Part shown: piece by piece, positions 24,852-33,523 of the stretch
Numbering within the stretch: the stretch's first letter is position 1
How the letters are laid out: each line of letters starts with the position of its first letter
Source: UBA2882 sp045542735
Lineage (GTDB): Bacteria; Bacillota; Clostridia; Lachnospirales; Lachnospiraceae
Length of the DNA: 64,000 bases
Direction of reading: 5' to 3'
Assembly (NCBI GenBank): GCA_045542735.1
Contig: JAZQLQ010000026.1
Span: 62,001-126,000, forward strand
The notes under the pieces: model-generated
Database searches by the model: none
What the model saw: only the letters and a program-made list of their open reading frames with translations
What the model was told of the DNA's origin: nothing
Translations under genes and position numbers: made by a program

Positions 24852-26384
24852 ATGGAAAATCAATTAAATATGCAACAGCAACAACCGTTGCCGCCACAAC
24901 CATATTATATCGGAGGAAGTTTGCCCCAATGTATTCAGGCTGAAAAAGCAGTCATCCTTGGGGAAAAGCTACAGAAAATGATAAACAATCCACGCGTTTT
25001 TGGCTTGGGGTGCATGATCTATGGTGTAATATTTGCCATTTGTTTATACAAAGGTTTATATGGTATCAGTATTCCGGTTTTGGCAGCAGTCAGCATGGGT
25101 ATGCTCGTATGGGGCTTCCGATATCTGGATATCGAGATAAGAAAGAAGGATTGGTTTTATTTTATTGCATGGGAGCTTTTGGCCATCAGCAATTGTCTGA
25201 CAGGTAGTACCGCATTGATTGTTTTTAATACATGTGGAATGGCATTGTTGTTTTTAAGTTTTGTATTAACCCATTTTTGTAGTACTGCTACATGGGGATT
25301 TGGAAAGTATCTGGGTGAATTGTTTTTAATGATTTTTGCACCGGTGGCGTATGTGGGATATCCTTTTAAAGCTATAAAAGCATATTTTTCCGAAAAGGAA
25401 AAAGGAAAAAATGGAGTAGCCAAATACATTTGGCTGGGTATTCTGATAGCGATTCCGTTTTTATTTATCATTATAGGATTACTTAGCAGTGCAGACGTGG
25501 TCTTCCGCAATTTATTTACCAATTGCTTTGAGTATATCCAATTACCGGAGAGACCTTTTTATCTAATCTTTTTACTGGTATTGGGAATGGTCGGCTCCTA
25601 TAGTCTTTTGGCATATATGGGAGACGGACAGATTAAAGAAACCACAAAGGAAAGAAAAAAATGGGAGCCGATTATTGGTATAACCTTTTTGTCTTTGATT
25701 ACGGTAGTGTATGTGATTTTTTCAATCATACAGATTTCTTACTTATTTTTGGGAAGTTTTGAATTGCCGGCAGGTTACTCTTATGCAAGATATGCCAGAG
25801 AAGGATTTTTTCAGCTGCTGTTTGTATGTATCTTAAATCTGATTATTATTTTGGTTTGTGTATCCCATTTTGCAGAAAAAATGGCATTAAAGGTCATTAT
25901 GACGGTATTTTCTATTTGTACTTATATTATGCTTACATCTTCCGCATTGCGTATGGTGATGTATATTAATCAGTATCAGCTGACATTTTTGAGGGTTTTG
26001 GTCTTATGGGCATTGGCGGTTATTGCTATTTTATTGGCAGCATGCATTGCTACAATATATAAGAAGGATTTTCCGCTGTTCCAATATACATTAATCGTCG
26101 TTACTTGCTGTTATATCCTGTTTTCTTTTGCAAAACCGGATTATTTGATAGCAAAATACAATTTATCCTCCGGTGAAGTACAGGATTGGCATTATCTGGT
26201 CACATTGAGCAGTGATGTAGTTCCGGCATTGGAAGAAGCAGGTATATTGGATGAAATGATGTCGGGCAAAGATGTTTATGATATGGGTAAATTGAACCTT
26301 TATCAGTATCAGGCAGAAGAAATGGGAATCTTGGATTTTAACATTTCTTATTATAGAGCAGGGCATGCAATGAAATATTATTAA
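24852..26384 (+). CDS. DUF4173 (DUF4153-like) polytopic membrane protein
   Basis: A 510-residue protein with about a dozen hydrophobic segments. The N-terminus (residues 1-20) is Gln/Pro-rich and cytoplasmic. The stretch FELPAGYSYARYAREGFFQL around residue 310 is the DUF4173 hallmark. The C-terminal 70 residues are soluble. Preceded by AGGAGTTTGAC and located 45 nt after the XRE gene, so it may belong to the same operon. Function unknown. Confidence 0.82.
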   Translation: MENQLNMQQQQPLPPQPYYIGGSLPQCIQAEKAVILGEKLQKMINNPRVFGLGCMIYGVIFAICLYKGLYGISIPVLAAVSMGMLVWGFRYLDIEIRKKDWFYFIAWELLAISNCLTGSTALIVFNTCGMALLFLSFVLTHFCSTATWGFGKYLGELFLMIFAPVAYVGYPFKAIKAYFSEKEKGKNGVAKYIWLGILIAIPFLFIIIGLLSSADVVFRNLFTNCFEYIQLPERPFYLIFLLVLGMVGSYSLLAYMGDGQIKETTKERKKWEPIIGITFLSLITVVYVIFSIIQISYLFLGSFELPAGYSYARYAREGFFQLLFVCILNLIIILVCVSHFAEKMALKVIMTVFSICTYIMLTSSALRMVMYINQYQLTFLRVLVLWALAVIAILLAACIATIYKKDFPLFQYTLIVVTCCYILFSFAKPDYLIAKYNLSSGEVQDWHYLVTLSSDVVPALEEAGILDEMMSGKDVYDMGKLNLYQYQAEEMGILDFNISYYRAGHAMKYY

Positions 26385-26411
26385 ATGATTGTGAAGAAAA
26401 GATAAATTTTA

Positions 26412-26441
26412 TTGACGTAATAGTCCTTGTATAGGTAAAAT
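26412..26441 (+). promoter_or_regulatory. Promoter of the EF-Tu-domain/SseB gene
   Basis: TTGACG (26412-26417), 18-bp spacer, TAAAAT (26436-26441). Confidence 0.6.
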
Positions 26442-26490
26442 AGAACCGATGACTCCGATAGGAAATAACGGAATTGCAAGGAGAAAAAAT

Positions 26491-27585
26491 ATGGGATTAT
26501 TTGACAAATGGGGTAAAAAAGATAAAGCAGCGGAAAAGAGCGTCGATGCAAGTGCTGTTTATACATTTACCGTACAAAAGGTATACAACATAAAAGAAAA
26601 AGGTCTTGTAGCAGTTGGTGTTGTATGTGATGCAGAGATGTATACAGGAGATGAAGTTTCTATTCTTTCCCGCGGTGGAAATATATATACTTCTGAGATT
26701 GAGACCATGGAAAACCCCAAAGTGGGCAAGATGGTAAAAGCTGAGCCCGGTAATGATGTGGCAATCCTCTTAAAGGATATGACTATGGAGCAGGTGAAGC
26801 CCGGTGATATCGTGACTAATATGACCATCAATAAAGATGTAGAAGACAATAAAGAAGTAACCAACCCCCGCATGAAGATTTTATTGAATGAGATGAAGAA
26901 GAAACCTTCTCAGGGTATGATGAGTCTGATTTTAGAAGAGGTTGCAACACAGGTGAAATTTATCACTTTGGCAAAGGTAGAGAAGCACGAAGAAACCGGT
27001 GCAGAGATTATGCAGTTCCCTATGTTGATGTCTCCCGATAAGAAACCTTATTATCCGGTATTTACGGATTGGAAAGAGGTTGAGCTTTGGAAAGATCGTC
27101 CGGAGGCACAGGTAGTTACTTTGGACTTTGATATGTGTGTTGATATGGTTGAGAAAAATAAAGATGTAGGCGGCATTGCCGTTAATCCTTTTAGTATCAA
27201 CTATATCATGACCCGAAAAGGTATTGATGAATTAAAAGAGCAAAAGAAAAAAATCGCAAACGGTGAGCTTGAAGCAGAAGAGGAAAAGGTAGAGATTAAA
27301 GTTGGTGATCCCGTAAATTGTCCACCTGAAATGGAAGATGCTATCCGTGCTTATCTGTTAGAGCAGCCCTCTGTTAAAAAAGCATGGTTACGTCTGATGC
27401 ATCAGGGTAATGATATCAGTTATCTGATTGTATTGGATTGCAATGCTGATAATAAAGAGCTTTTTGAAAAAGTAGCAGAGATTGCAAAACCTTTCTTAAA
27501 AGAGGTTGGCATCAATGTTGGTCCTTGTGATAAGGAATTTGGTAAAAAAGCTGTACAGGGAGCCGTACCTTTTTATATCCAATAA
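26491..27585 (+). CDS. SseB-family protein with an N-terminal EF-Tu domain 2-like barrel
   Basis: A 364-residue protein with a composite layout. Residues about 20-110 resemble translation-factor domain 2: YTFTVQKVYNIKEKGLVAVG, then GDEVSILSRGG and AILLKDMTMEQVKPGDIV. Residues 125-245 and 270-360 look like the N- and C-terminal SseB (enhanced serine sensitivity) domains, with AEIMQFPMLMSPDKKPYYPV and PVNCPPEMEDAIRAYLLE. SseB function is poorly known. The barrel suggests contact with a ribosomal or tRNA partner, which is inference. Start ATG at 26491 follows AAGGAG. Monocistronic, with its own terminator. Confidence 0.75.
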   Translation: MGLFDKWGKKDKAAEKSVDASAVYTFTVQKVYNIKEKGLVAVGVVCDAEMYTGDEVSILSRGGNIYTSEIETMENPKVGKMVKAEPGNDVAILLKDMTMEQVKPGDIVTNMTINKDVEDNKEVTNPRMKILLNEMKKKPSQGMMSLILEEVATQVKFITLAKVEKHEETGAEIMQFPMLMSPDKKPYYPVFTDWKEVELWKDRPEAQVVTLDFDMCVDMVEKNKDVGGIAVNPFSINYIMTRKGIDELKEQKKKIANGELEAEEEKVEIKVGDPVNCPPEMEDAIRAYLLEQPSVKKAWLRLMHQGNDISYLIVLDCNADNKELFEKVAEIAKPFLKEVGINVGPCDKEFGKKAVQGAVPFYIQ

Positions 27586-27615
27586 ATGAAGTTATATAAG
27601 CAGTCATAATATATG

Positions 27616-27650
27616 CCCTCTTTACCAAACAAATGGTAGAGAGGGTTATT
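27616..27650 (+). terminator. Terminator of the SseB gene
   Basis: CCCTCTTTACCA (27616-27627) pairs with TGGTAGAGAGGG (27634-27645), one mismatch, followed by TTATTTTT. Confidence 0.85.
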
Positions 27651-27747
27651 TTTATATTCTATTATGCAAATACAAAAGAAGTATTTCTCAACGAATAAAA
27701 TGTGATATACTGATGATAATGGGATGTTACAGATAAGAGGGGTTGCT

Positions 27748-30009
27748 ATGGAAGTTTTAAAGTTTCAACACGACCAGGTGATTGCAAGAAAAAATGATAA
27801 AGTGGCGTATTGTTATTTGGTGCAGGAAGGCTGCGTGATTCAGAAATTTGGTCTTTCCGAAATGCGTTTGGGCAAAAATGCCATTATCGGCATTATGGAA
27901 AAAGACATCTATATGTGTGATTATATTGCAACCGAAGATACGGTTTTGACAGGATTTTTCTGTGAAGATTCGGATAGTTTAAAGAAGTTGCTGACCAGTC
28001 AGGAAAAGCTCCGCCATCTTTTCTTAAAAGCGGTTGTTGAGCAAAGGCATCAACTGTTGACTCTGTATTCGGATTTATCTAATCGTGCCAGACAGTTTCA
28101 CTCCGCGGTAGAAAATTTTTATGACGACTATAAAACATTTTGCAGTCGTTATGTGATTGAAGAGCAACCGTTTTCTGCCATGGATCATTTTAGCTCCTTG
28201 CAGATGCAGCATAGAGCAGAACAGTGGGAAATTAATAATAGCAACAGTATTGTAGAAAAGCATCTATCCGAATATTTGGAGTTAATGGAGAAGGACGATA
28301 GTATGACGGTTGGTGCCATCATGGAAGCTGCTGCACAAATGCGTCGTTTTACCCAGGGTATTGCAGAAATGGAATACTATTTATCCTACCATAAGGATAT
28401 TTTGGTGGGCGAAGAGCCTATTGATATACACAAATTGTTCTTGGATTTGATTATCAAGATGCATGTCAAAAAACATGATCTGGAGTTGGTCAAAAAAGAA
28501 ACAGCGTCTATTTTGAAGATGGCGGATAGGTTAAAACTGTACAATCCAAGAATGGTAGCGCGAAAAGAAAAAGAGTTAGAGACAGCTCTTTTAGAAATAG
28601 AAAAAGGACATGTACAGGATGCGGTGATTCAGGAAGTGGATCTTTCCACAGAGGATTGCCTCAGCCGTATATTGGAATACGCCGGATATAAAGATGATGA
28701 TGTGGATTATTTTTATGATATGGTGGAAAAATACCGCAATTTACCGGATAAATTTTCTTCCGATACCGAGGTATATAATCTGCGAAAAGAGTTGACAATC
28801 AATTTTTATGATGTCTATTATAGAGTATTTATGAAGGCAGTTCGGGATGAAAATTCCCTGACCTATATCCTAAAGATGTTTTTGAACTTTGGATTTATGG
28901 ATTATTCCCTGATAGGCGAGGAAAGCGCAAAAGCATTGTACGATTTATCTGCACATTTGGATATTTGTCATTCCTACCATATCTATACCATTTATGATTG
29001 GTTAAAGAGTATTTATCTTGGAAAAAAAGAGCCTTCCAAAAATGAATTTGATATGGATTATCCTACATATCTTGCAGATATGTACAAGAATGGAAAGATT
29101 ACGGCAGAACAGGTAAAAGAATATGTATCGGATAGGGATCGGAAGGTAAGTTTTGAAATCAAAAACATGTTTATGACGGTCAACAAGATTACATATGGCA
29201 GAATTACCACGTTTTGTCCTATCCTATGCAAAGAAAACATCATCAGCACCATAGGAAAGATGTTGGTAACGGCTGAAAAGCTGGAGGAAGCATTAAATGA
29301 AATCCGTAAAGTGGATTATTCGGTATTTTACCGGGAAGTGGTATTCTCAGATGTGGAAAAAGGCATTAACAGTGATTGGGTCATGAAAGAAGTTTTGCCG
29401 GATATCATCCTGATGCCCAATGCCGGATCTAAGGTCATTATGTGGCAGGAAACCTCCGGTGCAAAAAGCAACACACCGGGGCGTATCATGTTCCCTATAT
29501 TTACTGCATCGGATGTCAATGAAATGATGTTGGAAGCAGTTGGTACGTTCCGTTGGGAGATTTGTCGTCGTGTACAAGGTATGCGGTGGAATGATGTGAG
29601 AGAAAAATCATTAACGGCGGAGTATTGCAGTTATATCCAGTTTTACCGCAAGAATCGTGATTTGTCTCCCGATGCCCGTGAGAAGTTAAAGCTTGCATTG
29701 GGACATGCTAAAAATAACTATAGGGAAGTTTTTGTAAAAGACTATATCAACTGGATAAAATATGAGTCTAAGGGAGGCTTCCGTCTGAATAAAGTTGTCC
29801 GTGAGATTTTGACGATGTATTGTCCATTTGTAAAATCTATCCGGGCAGAGTTAAAAAACAATCCCCTGTATCAATCGGCTATTGTCTTATTTGAAAGTGA
29901 AAACACAAGAAAGCTGCAAAGATACACTGCTTTATACACCAAATATGTGAAGGCCGGTGGAGAACATGCGGATGAGTTACAGGAAACAGTAATGTTCTAT
30001 CAGATGTAA
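27748..30009 (+). CDS. Large protein with an N-terminal cyclic-nucleotide-binding-like domain
   Basis: A 753-residue cytoplasmic protein. Residues 1-100 look like a Crp/FNR-type cupin: a YCYLVQEGCVIQKFG strand pair, then MRLGKNAIIGIMEKDI and a hinge leading to a long helix (LRHLFLKAVVEQRHQLLTLY). The classical phosphate-binding RAA motif is not obvious and no helix-turn-helix follows. The remaining 640 residues are helical and charged with no recognised domain. ATG at 27748 follows GAGGGG. It precedes a potassium channel gene by 20 nt, so shared regulation is likely. Function unknown. Confidence 0.6.
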   Translation: MEVLKFQHDQVIARKNDKVAYCYLVQEGCVIQKFGLSEMRLGKNAIIGIMEKDIYMCDYIATEDTVLTGFFCEDSDSLKKLLTSQEKLRHLFLKAVVEQRHQLLTLYSDLSNRARQFHSAVENFYDDYKTFCSRYVIEEQPFSAMDHFSSLQMQHRAEQWEINNSNSIVEKHLSEYLELMEKDDSMTVGAIMEAAAQMRRFTQGIAEMEYYLSYHKDILVGEEPIDIHKLFLDLIIKMHVKKHDLELVKKETASILKMADRLKLYNPRMVARKEKELETALLEIEKGHVQDAVIQEVDLSTEDCLSRILEYAGYKDDDVDYFYDMVEKYRNLPDKFSSDTEVYNLRKELTINFYDVYYRVFMKAVRDENSLTYILKMFLNFGFMDYSLIGEESAKALYDLSAHLDICHSYHIYTIYDWLKSIYLGKKEPSKNEFDMDYPTYLADMYKNGKITAEQVKEYVSDRDRKVSFEIKNMFMTVNKITYGRITTFCPILCKENIISTIGKMLVTAEKLEEALNEIRKVDYSVFYREVVFSDVEKGINSDWVMKEVLPDIILMPNAGSKVIMWQETSGAKSNTPGRIMFPIFTASDVNEMMLEAVGTFRWEICRRVQGMRWNDVREKSLTAEYCSYIQFYRKNRDLSPDAREKLKLALGHAKNNYREVFVKDYINWIKYESKGGFRLNKVVREILTMYCPFVKSIRAELKNNPLYQSAIVLFESENTRKLQRYTALYTKYVKAGGEHADELQETVMFYQM

Positions 30010-30029
30010 GAGTCAAAAAGGAATGAATT

Positions 30030-31214
30030 ATGGAACAGATTAGAAGAAAAGTATTTGATATTATACAAATTGGTAATAAAAGCGATGTTCCCAGTAGGGT
30101 ATTTGATGCGGTAATTGTACTTAGTGTATTCGCCAATTTATTTGTGGTTATTTTTGAAACATACGAGGAGTCGATACCCTATCTTCCGATTTTAAAAGTA
30201 ATAGAGTTCGTAACGATTCTGATTTTTACCGTAGAATATATCTTGCGTTTGTGGACAGCGGATTTTCTTTATCCGGAAAAAACACATACAAAAGCCATAG
30301 GGACATTTATATTCTCATTTTTCGGAATCATCGATCTGATTACTTTTTTACCGTACTTTTTTCCGATTTTCTTTCCAAGAGGAGCGGTTGCATTCCGCAT
30401 ATTCCGGGTAATCCGTATATTCCGTTTGTTCCAGATAAACAAACAGTATGATGCATTTAATGTCATTATTGATGTTTTAAATGAAAAGAAATCACAGATT
30501 TTTTCATCGGTTTGTATCATTGGTATTTTGATGGTAGCTTCTTCACTTTGTATGTATAGCCTAGAGCATGATGCACAACCGGAACAGTTTAAAAATGCTT
30601 TTTCGGGAATGTGGTGGACTGTATCTGCGATGCTTACAGTAGGTTACGGAGACATTTATCCCATCACAACAGCCGGAAAATGGATGGCAATAGTAATTGC
30701 TTTCCTAGGTGTAGGATTGGTAGCTATACCAACCGGTATTATTTCTGCCGGATTTGTTGAGCACTATTCCAAGCTCAAAACCATTGCCTTTCATTCGGAA
30801 GAAAGAGAATTGAAATTTGTCACATCCACCATCTATGATAAGCATCCCTGGAATGGATTGGCCATTCGAAATGTAGTGTTTCCTCCACAATTGTTGCTGG
30901 TAATGGTTAAGAGGAAACATGAAGTGCTTGTACCCAAGGGAGATTTTACCTTAAAGACAGGAGACATTTTGGTAATTGGTGCCAAGAATTTTAAAGAAGA
31001 AAAGGACATTCATTTAAGGGAAATTATTGTGAAGGAAAAACATCCTTGGATTGGCCAACAGATTCGTGAGATAGATATTTCCCGTCAGGAACTGATCGTT
31101 ATGATTCAAAGGAAAAATAAGGTAATTATTCCGAATGGCAATACCTTTATTATGAAAGATGATGCAGTGCATATTTATTCTCAGCACGAGCATATTGATG
31201 AGTTGGAGATTTAA
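30030..31214 (+). CDS. Voltage-gated-like potassium channel with two TrkA-C domains
   Basis: Six-transmembrane ion channel, 394 aa. S4 carries regularly spaced arginines (FRIFRVIRIFRLFQINKQ), the pore filter is TVGYGDIYP near residue 204, and S6 follows with VGLVAIPTGIISAGF. The C-terminus holds two related TrkA-C-like modules, each beginning KHPW (KHPWNGLAIRN and KHPWIGQQIRE), which usually bind a nucleotide or other ligand. It probably conducts K+ across the plasma membrane. AAGGAATG precedes the ATG. Confidence 0.88.
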   Translation: MEQIRRKVFDIIQIGNKSDVPSRVFDAVIVLSVFANLFVVIFETYEESIPYLPILKVIEFVTILIFTVEYILRLWTADFLYPEKTHTKAIGTFIFSFFGIIDLITFLPYFFPIFFPRGAVAFRIFRVIRIFRLFQINKQYDAFNVIIDVLNEKKSQIFSSVCIIGILMVASSLCMYSLEHDAQPEQFKNAFSGMWWTVSAMLTVGYGDIYPITTAGKWMAIVIAFLGVGLVAIPTGIISAGFVEHYSKLKTIAFHSEERELKFVTSTIYDKHPWNGLAIRNVVFPPQLLLVMVKRKHEVLVPKGDFTLKTGDILVIGAKNFKEEKDIHLREIIVKEKHPWIGQQIREIDISRQELIVMIQRKNKVIIPNGNTFIMKDDAVHIYSQHEHIDELEI

Positions 31215-31228
31215 AAAGGAGAGCTATT

Positions 31229-31705
31229 ATGAATGAGTATATGAAAATAGCAAAGGATCTGGCAAAGGATAATTTGACCACCAATGCCGGAGGACCATTT
31301 GGGGCATGTGTTGTGAGAGATGGAGAAATTATTGGGAAAGGTTCCAATCATGTGTTGGAAAACAATGATCCTACAGCGCATGCAGAGGTAATGGCAATCA
31401 GGGATGCTTGTAAGAATATTGGCTCCTATGATTTGAGTGGTTGTGAATTGTATACCTCCTGTTATCCGTGTCCTATGTGTTTAGCAGCAATTATTTGGGC
31501 AAATATCAAAAAAGTATATTATGGCAATACCAAAGAAGATGCGGCAAGAATTGGATTTAGGGATGACTTTATCTATGATTATTTTGGAACCTTATCCGAT
31601 GGAAATACCGATGAACAGGTTTTACAGCTTATCAGTATGGACAGGGAAGGGACCATAGAAGAATTTGATGCGTTTGCAAAAAAAGAAGATAAGATAGTAT
31701 ATTAA
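31229..31705 (+). CDS. guaD: Guanine deaminase-like nucleoside deaminase
   Basis: Zinc-dependent deaminase, 158 aa. The HAE motif (PTAHAEVMAIRDAC) supplies the zinc histidine and proton-shuttle glutamate, and SCYPCPMCLAAI supplies two zinc cysteines. The FRDDFIYDYF region and C-terminal FDAFAKKEDKIVY resemble Bacillus guanine deaminase more than TadA. It would convert guanine to xanthine. Distinction from other small deaminases is by resemblance only. AAAGGAG precedes the ATG; 14 nt after the channel gene. Confidence 0.75.
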   Translation: MNEYMKIAKDLAKDNLTTNAGGPFGACVVRDGEIIGKGSNHVLENNDPTAHAEVMAIRDACKNIGSYDLSGCELYTSCYPCPMCLAAIIWANIKKVYYGNTKEDAARIGFRDDFIYDYFGTLSDGNTDEQVLQLISMDREGTIEEFDAFAKKEDKIVY

Positions 31706-31713
31706 GATTTATG

Positions 31714-31746
31714 AACCCCGGGATAATTCTTTATCCGGGGTTTTAT
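31714..31746 (+). terminator. Terminator of the channel/deaminase operon
   Basis: AACCCCGGGATAA (31714-31726) pairs with TTATCCGGGGTT (31731-31742), followed by TTTTAT. Confidence 0.9.
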
Positions 31747-31766
31747 AATTAAATAAATATTTTTTA

Positions 31767-31794
31767 TCGACAAAAAAACAAAAATATGTATAAT
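31767..31794 (+). promoter_or_regulatory. Promoter of the HD-GYP gene
   Basis: TCGACA (31767-31772), 16-bp spacer, TATAAT (31789-31794), 39 nt before the ATG. Confidence 0.65.
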
Positions 31795-31833
31795 TATGGA
31801 TGGAGAAAAATATTTGTTTAAAGGGGAAAGACA

Positions 31834-33120
31834 ATGGATATTTTAATGAAAGTACTGGCGGCATTTACGGGTGTGGCCTACATATGGAGCTTATTTTTTG
31901 TTCAAAAGTATGTTTTTTGTGAAGAAAGAACCAAAAAACATGTAAATATGCTGGCTGTTTGCAGTATAGGTGTCTGGGTTATCGGTATCACAAATTACAT
32001 TACGGGAGTTGTTGTAGCAGTCCTGGTTATGTTGTTCCAATCGATACTTTTTAGAAAAGAAAGACAGTTTTGGGGAATTTTTTCTTTTATTGCGGCATTA
32101 TTCTTTTGGGACGGATTTAGTGGCTTTCTATATGTAATCATCATGCGTGGTACAAAAGCCTTTATTCCTTATGATATATCAGTAGTATTTGGTTCTATAT
32201 TCTCAATAATTGTTTGTATCGGTCTGGACTATATTTTTACAAAGAAAAAAGAAACCGAGTCAACCGAACCGTCCAAAGAGATTAAAATGTCGATGAAATG
32301 CATTTTATATACCATGTGTTTATTAATGGAAATAAATTATGTACTTATTTTGGGAATAACTTTTCCATTACAGAAACCGGTAACTGCGATTACGCCATCT
32401 GAGATGTTCCAACTTTTTTATAGTAATCTGATAGCCGTTACCGTAATTGTATTATTACATCAGAATGCTAAAAAAATATACTATTCTAAACAGTTACAGA
32501 AAATGCAACACAATATGATTTTGACAATGGCAGATATTGTCGAGAACCGGGATGAAAATACCGGAGAACATATTCGCAGGACAGCAGAGTATGTGGCAAT
32601 TATTGCAAAAACTATGCAAAAGCAAAAGGCATATCCGGAGATTTTAACAGATGAGTATGTAGCAGATATGATTATTGCTGCACCGCTTCATGATATGGGA
32701 AAAATTCACATACCGGAGAAAGTCTTAAATAAGCCCGGAAGATTGGATGAAGAAGAACTTGCTTTAATGAAACAACATACCTTGGAGGGTGAGAGATTGT
32801 TGAGTAAAGCAGAAGGCAATCTGGGTGCCATGAGTTATATGAAAATGGCAACGTTAATGGCCGGCTACCATCATGAATGGTGGAATGGGGAAGGATATCC
32901 CAACAGAGTCAGTGGTGAGAAAATCCCGCTTTGCGCCCGTATTATGGCAGTTGCCGATGTATTTGATGCACTGATTTCCCAAAGATGTTATAAATCTGCC
33001 ATGTCCTTGGATACAGCATATGGCATTATGGAAAGAGAGACGGGAAGTCATTTTGATCCGGTTGTTATGAGGGCTTTCTGGGAGGCAAAAGAAGAGCTGG
33101 AAAGAGCATCGAGGGAATAA
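31834..33120 (+). CDS. Membrane-anchored HD-GYP phosphodiesterase
   Basis: A 428-residue protein. The N-terminal 210 residues contain about seven hydrophobic segments. The C-terminal half is an HD-GYP domain: VENRDENTGEHIRRTAEY, HDMGKIHIP with the metal His-Asp, HHEWWNGEGYPNR (the GYP part) and ARIMAVADVFDALISQRCYK. HD-GYP domains hydrolyse cyclic di-GMP or related dinucleotides. The membrane part may sense an envelope or extracellular cue. Its own promoter lies directly upstream; AAAGGGG precedes the ATG. Confidence 0.9.
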   Translation: MDILMKVLAAFTGVAYIWSLFFVQKYVFCEERTKKHVNMLAVCSIGVWVIGITNYITGVVVAVLVMLFQSILFRKERQFWGIFSFIAALFFWDGFSGFLYVIIMRGTKAFIPYDISVVFGSIFSIIVCIGLDYIFTKKKETESTEPSKEIKMSMKCILYTMCLLMEINYVLILGITFPLQKPVTAITPSEMFQLFYSNLIAVTVIVLLHQNAKKIYYSKQLQKMQHNMILTMADIVENRDENTGEHIRRTAEYVAIIAKTMQKQKAYPEILTDEYVADMIIAAPLHDMGKIHIPEKVLNKPGRLDEEELALMKQHTLEGERLLSKAEGNLGAMSYMKMATLMAGYHHEWWNGEGYPNRVSGEKIPLCARIMAVADVFDALISQRCYKSAMSLDTAYGIMERETGSHFDPVVMRAFWEAKEELERASRE

Positions 33121-33127
33121 AAAAATA

Positions 33128-33156
33128 TTGACTTTCATTAAAATTATATTTAGTAT
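33128..33156 (+). promoter_or_regulatory. Promoter of the candidate antitoxin RNA
   Basis: TTGACT (33128-33133), 17-bp spacer, TAGTAT (33151-33156). No protein-coding frame follows before the terminator. Confidence 0.6.
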
Positions 33157-33162
33157 GGATAT

Positions 33163-33235
33163 AGGAATAAAGTGAATAAAGATTCAAAGAGTAAATGAAA
33201 AGCCTAAAGAGATGCAGCTCTTTAGGCTTTTCTCG
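33163..33235 (+). ncRNA. Candidate antitoxin RNA of a par/Fst-like type I module
   Basis: A transcript of about 70 nt would run from the promoter at 33128-33156 to the hairpin at 33198-33231. Its 5' half (33166-33192) repeats, in direct orientation, the plus-strand sequence across the toxin start region (33337-33364): AAAGTGAATAAA and CAAAGAGT are identical. The RNA is therefore complementary to the toxin mRNA at the start codon. It converges on the toxin transcript and shares its terminator. Size and layout match RNA II of the enterococcal par system. Expression is not shown by sequence. Confidence 0.5.
33198..33231. terminator. Bidirectional terminator shared by toxin and antitoxin RNAs
   Basis: AAAAGCCTAAAGAG (33198-33211) pairs perfectly with CTCTTTAGGCTTTT (33218-33231). 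T-runs flank it on both strands. CTCTTT.AGGCT is echoed at 33252-33265. Confidence 0.85.
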
Positions 33236-33272
33236 TTCTTAAAGTGAACTACTCTTTTTAGGCTGTTGCTGT

Positions 33273-33359
33273 CTATTTATTTCTATCCAGCCATTTGCAT
33301 ATGTAGTATGCAACTACACTTGCTATGATAGAAATAAACAAAGTGAATAAAACATCCAA
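33273..33359 (-). CDS. Small hydrophobic peptide, candidate Fst-like type I toxin
   Basis: A 28-codon frame opening at TTG 33359 with a perfect AGGAGGTGA 6-7 nt upstream. It begins MDVLFTLFISIIASVV and ends AYYICKWLDRNK: one membrane-spanning helix followed by a short charged tail. This is the shape of Fst/TxpA-type pore-forming toxins and resembles small ICKWLD peptides I recall from other Lachnospiraceae. A GTG at 33368 is an alternative start but overlaps the ribosome site. A 9-nt inverted repeat (33391-33399 with 33258-33266) would pair the mRNA leader with its 3' region. Alternative: an unrelated small membrane protein. Confidence 0.6.
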   Translation of the reverse strand: MDVLFTLFISIIASVVAYYICKWLDRNK

Positions 33360-33398
33360 AGAGTTCACCTCCTCCTGCTGGAAAGAGTTGACAGCCTA

Positions 33399-33429
33399 AT
33401 CTTAAAACCGAAAAATGGGAAAGTATCAA
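33399..33429 (-). promoter_or_regulatory. Tentative promoter of the toxin mRNA
   Basis: On the minus strand: TTGATA (33429-33424), 19-bp spacer, TAAGAT (33404-33399). Spacing is longer than ideal. Confidence 0.35.
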
Positions 33430-33523
33430 TAAAAAGAAATTTTATATAACGAAAAATTTTGAAATGAATACAAAAATATAGAATAAAAGATTTTTATAAT
33501 GTGGTATCTGTAGTGGTAGCCAC

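Larger units (their letters stand above)
33166..33364 (+). repeat. Direct repeat linking antitoxin RNA and toxin start
   Basis: Copy 1 is 33166-33192 and copy 2 is 33337-33364. Identical blocks are AAAGTGAATAAA (12 nt) and CAAAGAGT (8 nt), separated by 4-5 variable bases. Copy 2 covers the TTG start of the minus-strand peptide. A partial third copy (AAAGTGAA) is at 33241. Confidence 0.75.

Noticed and set aside
31229..31705. TadA tRNA adenosine deaminase
   Set aside because: The FRDDFIYDYF region and C-terminus resemble guanine deaminase; TadA-specific anticodon-binding features were not recognised.
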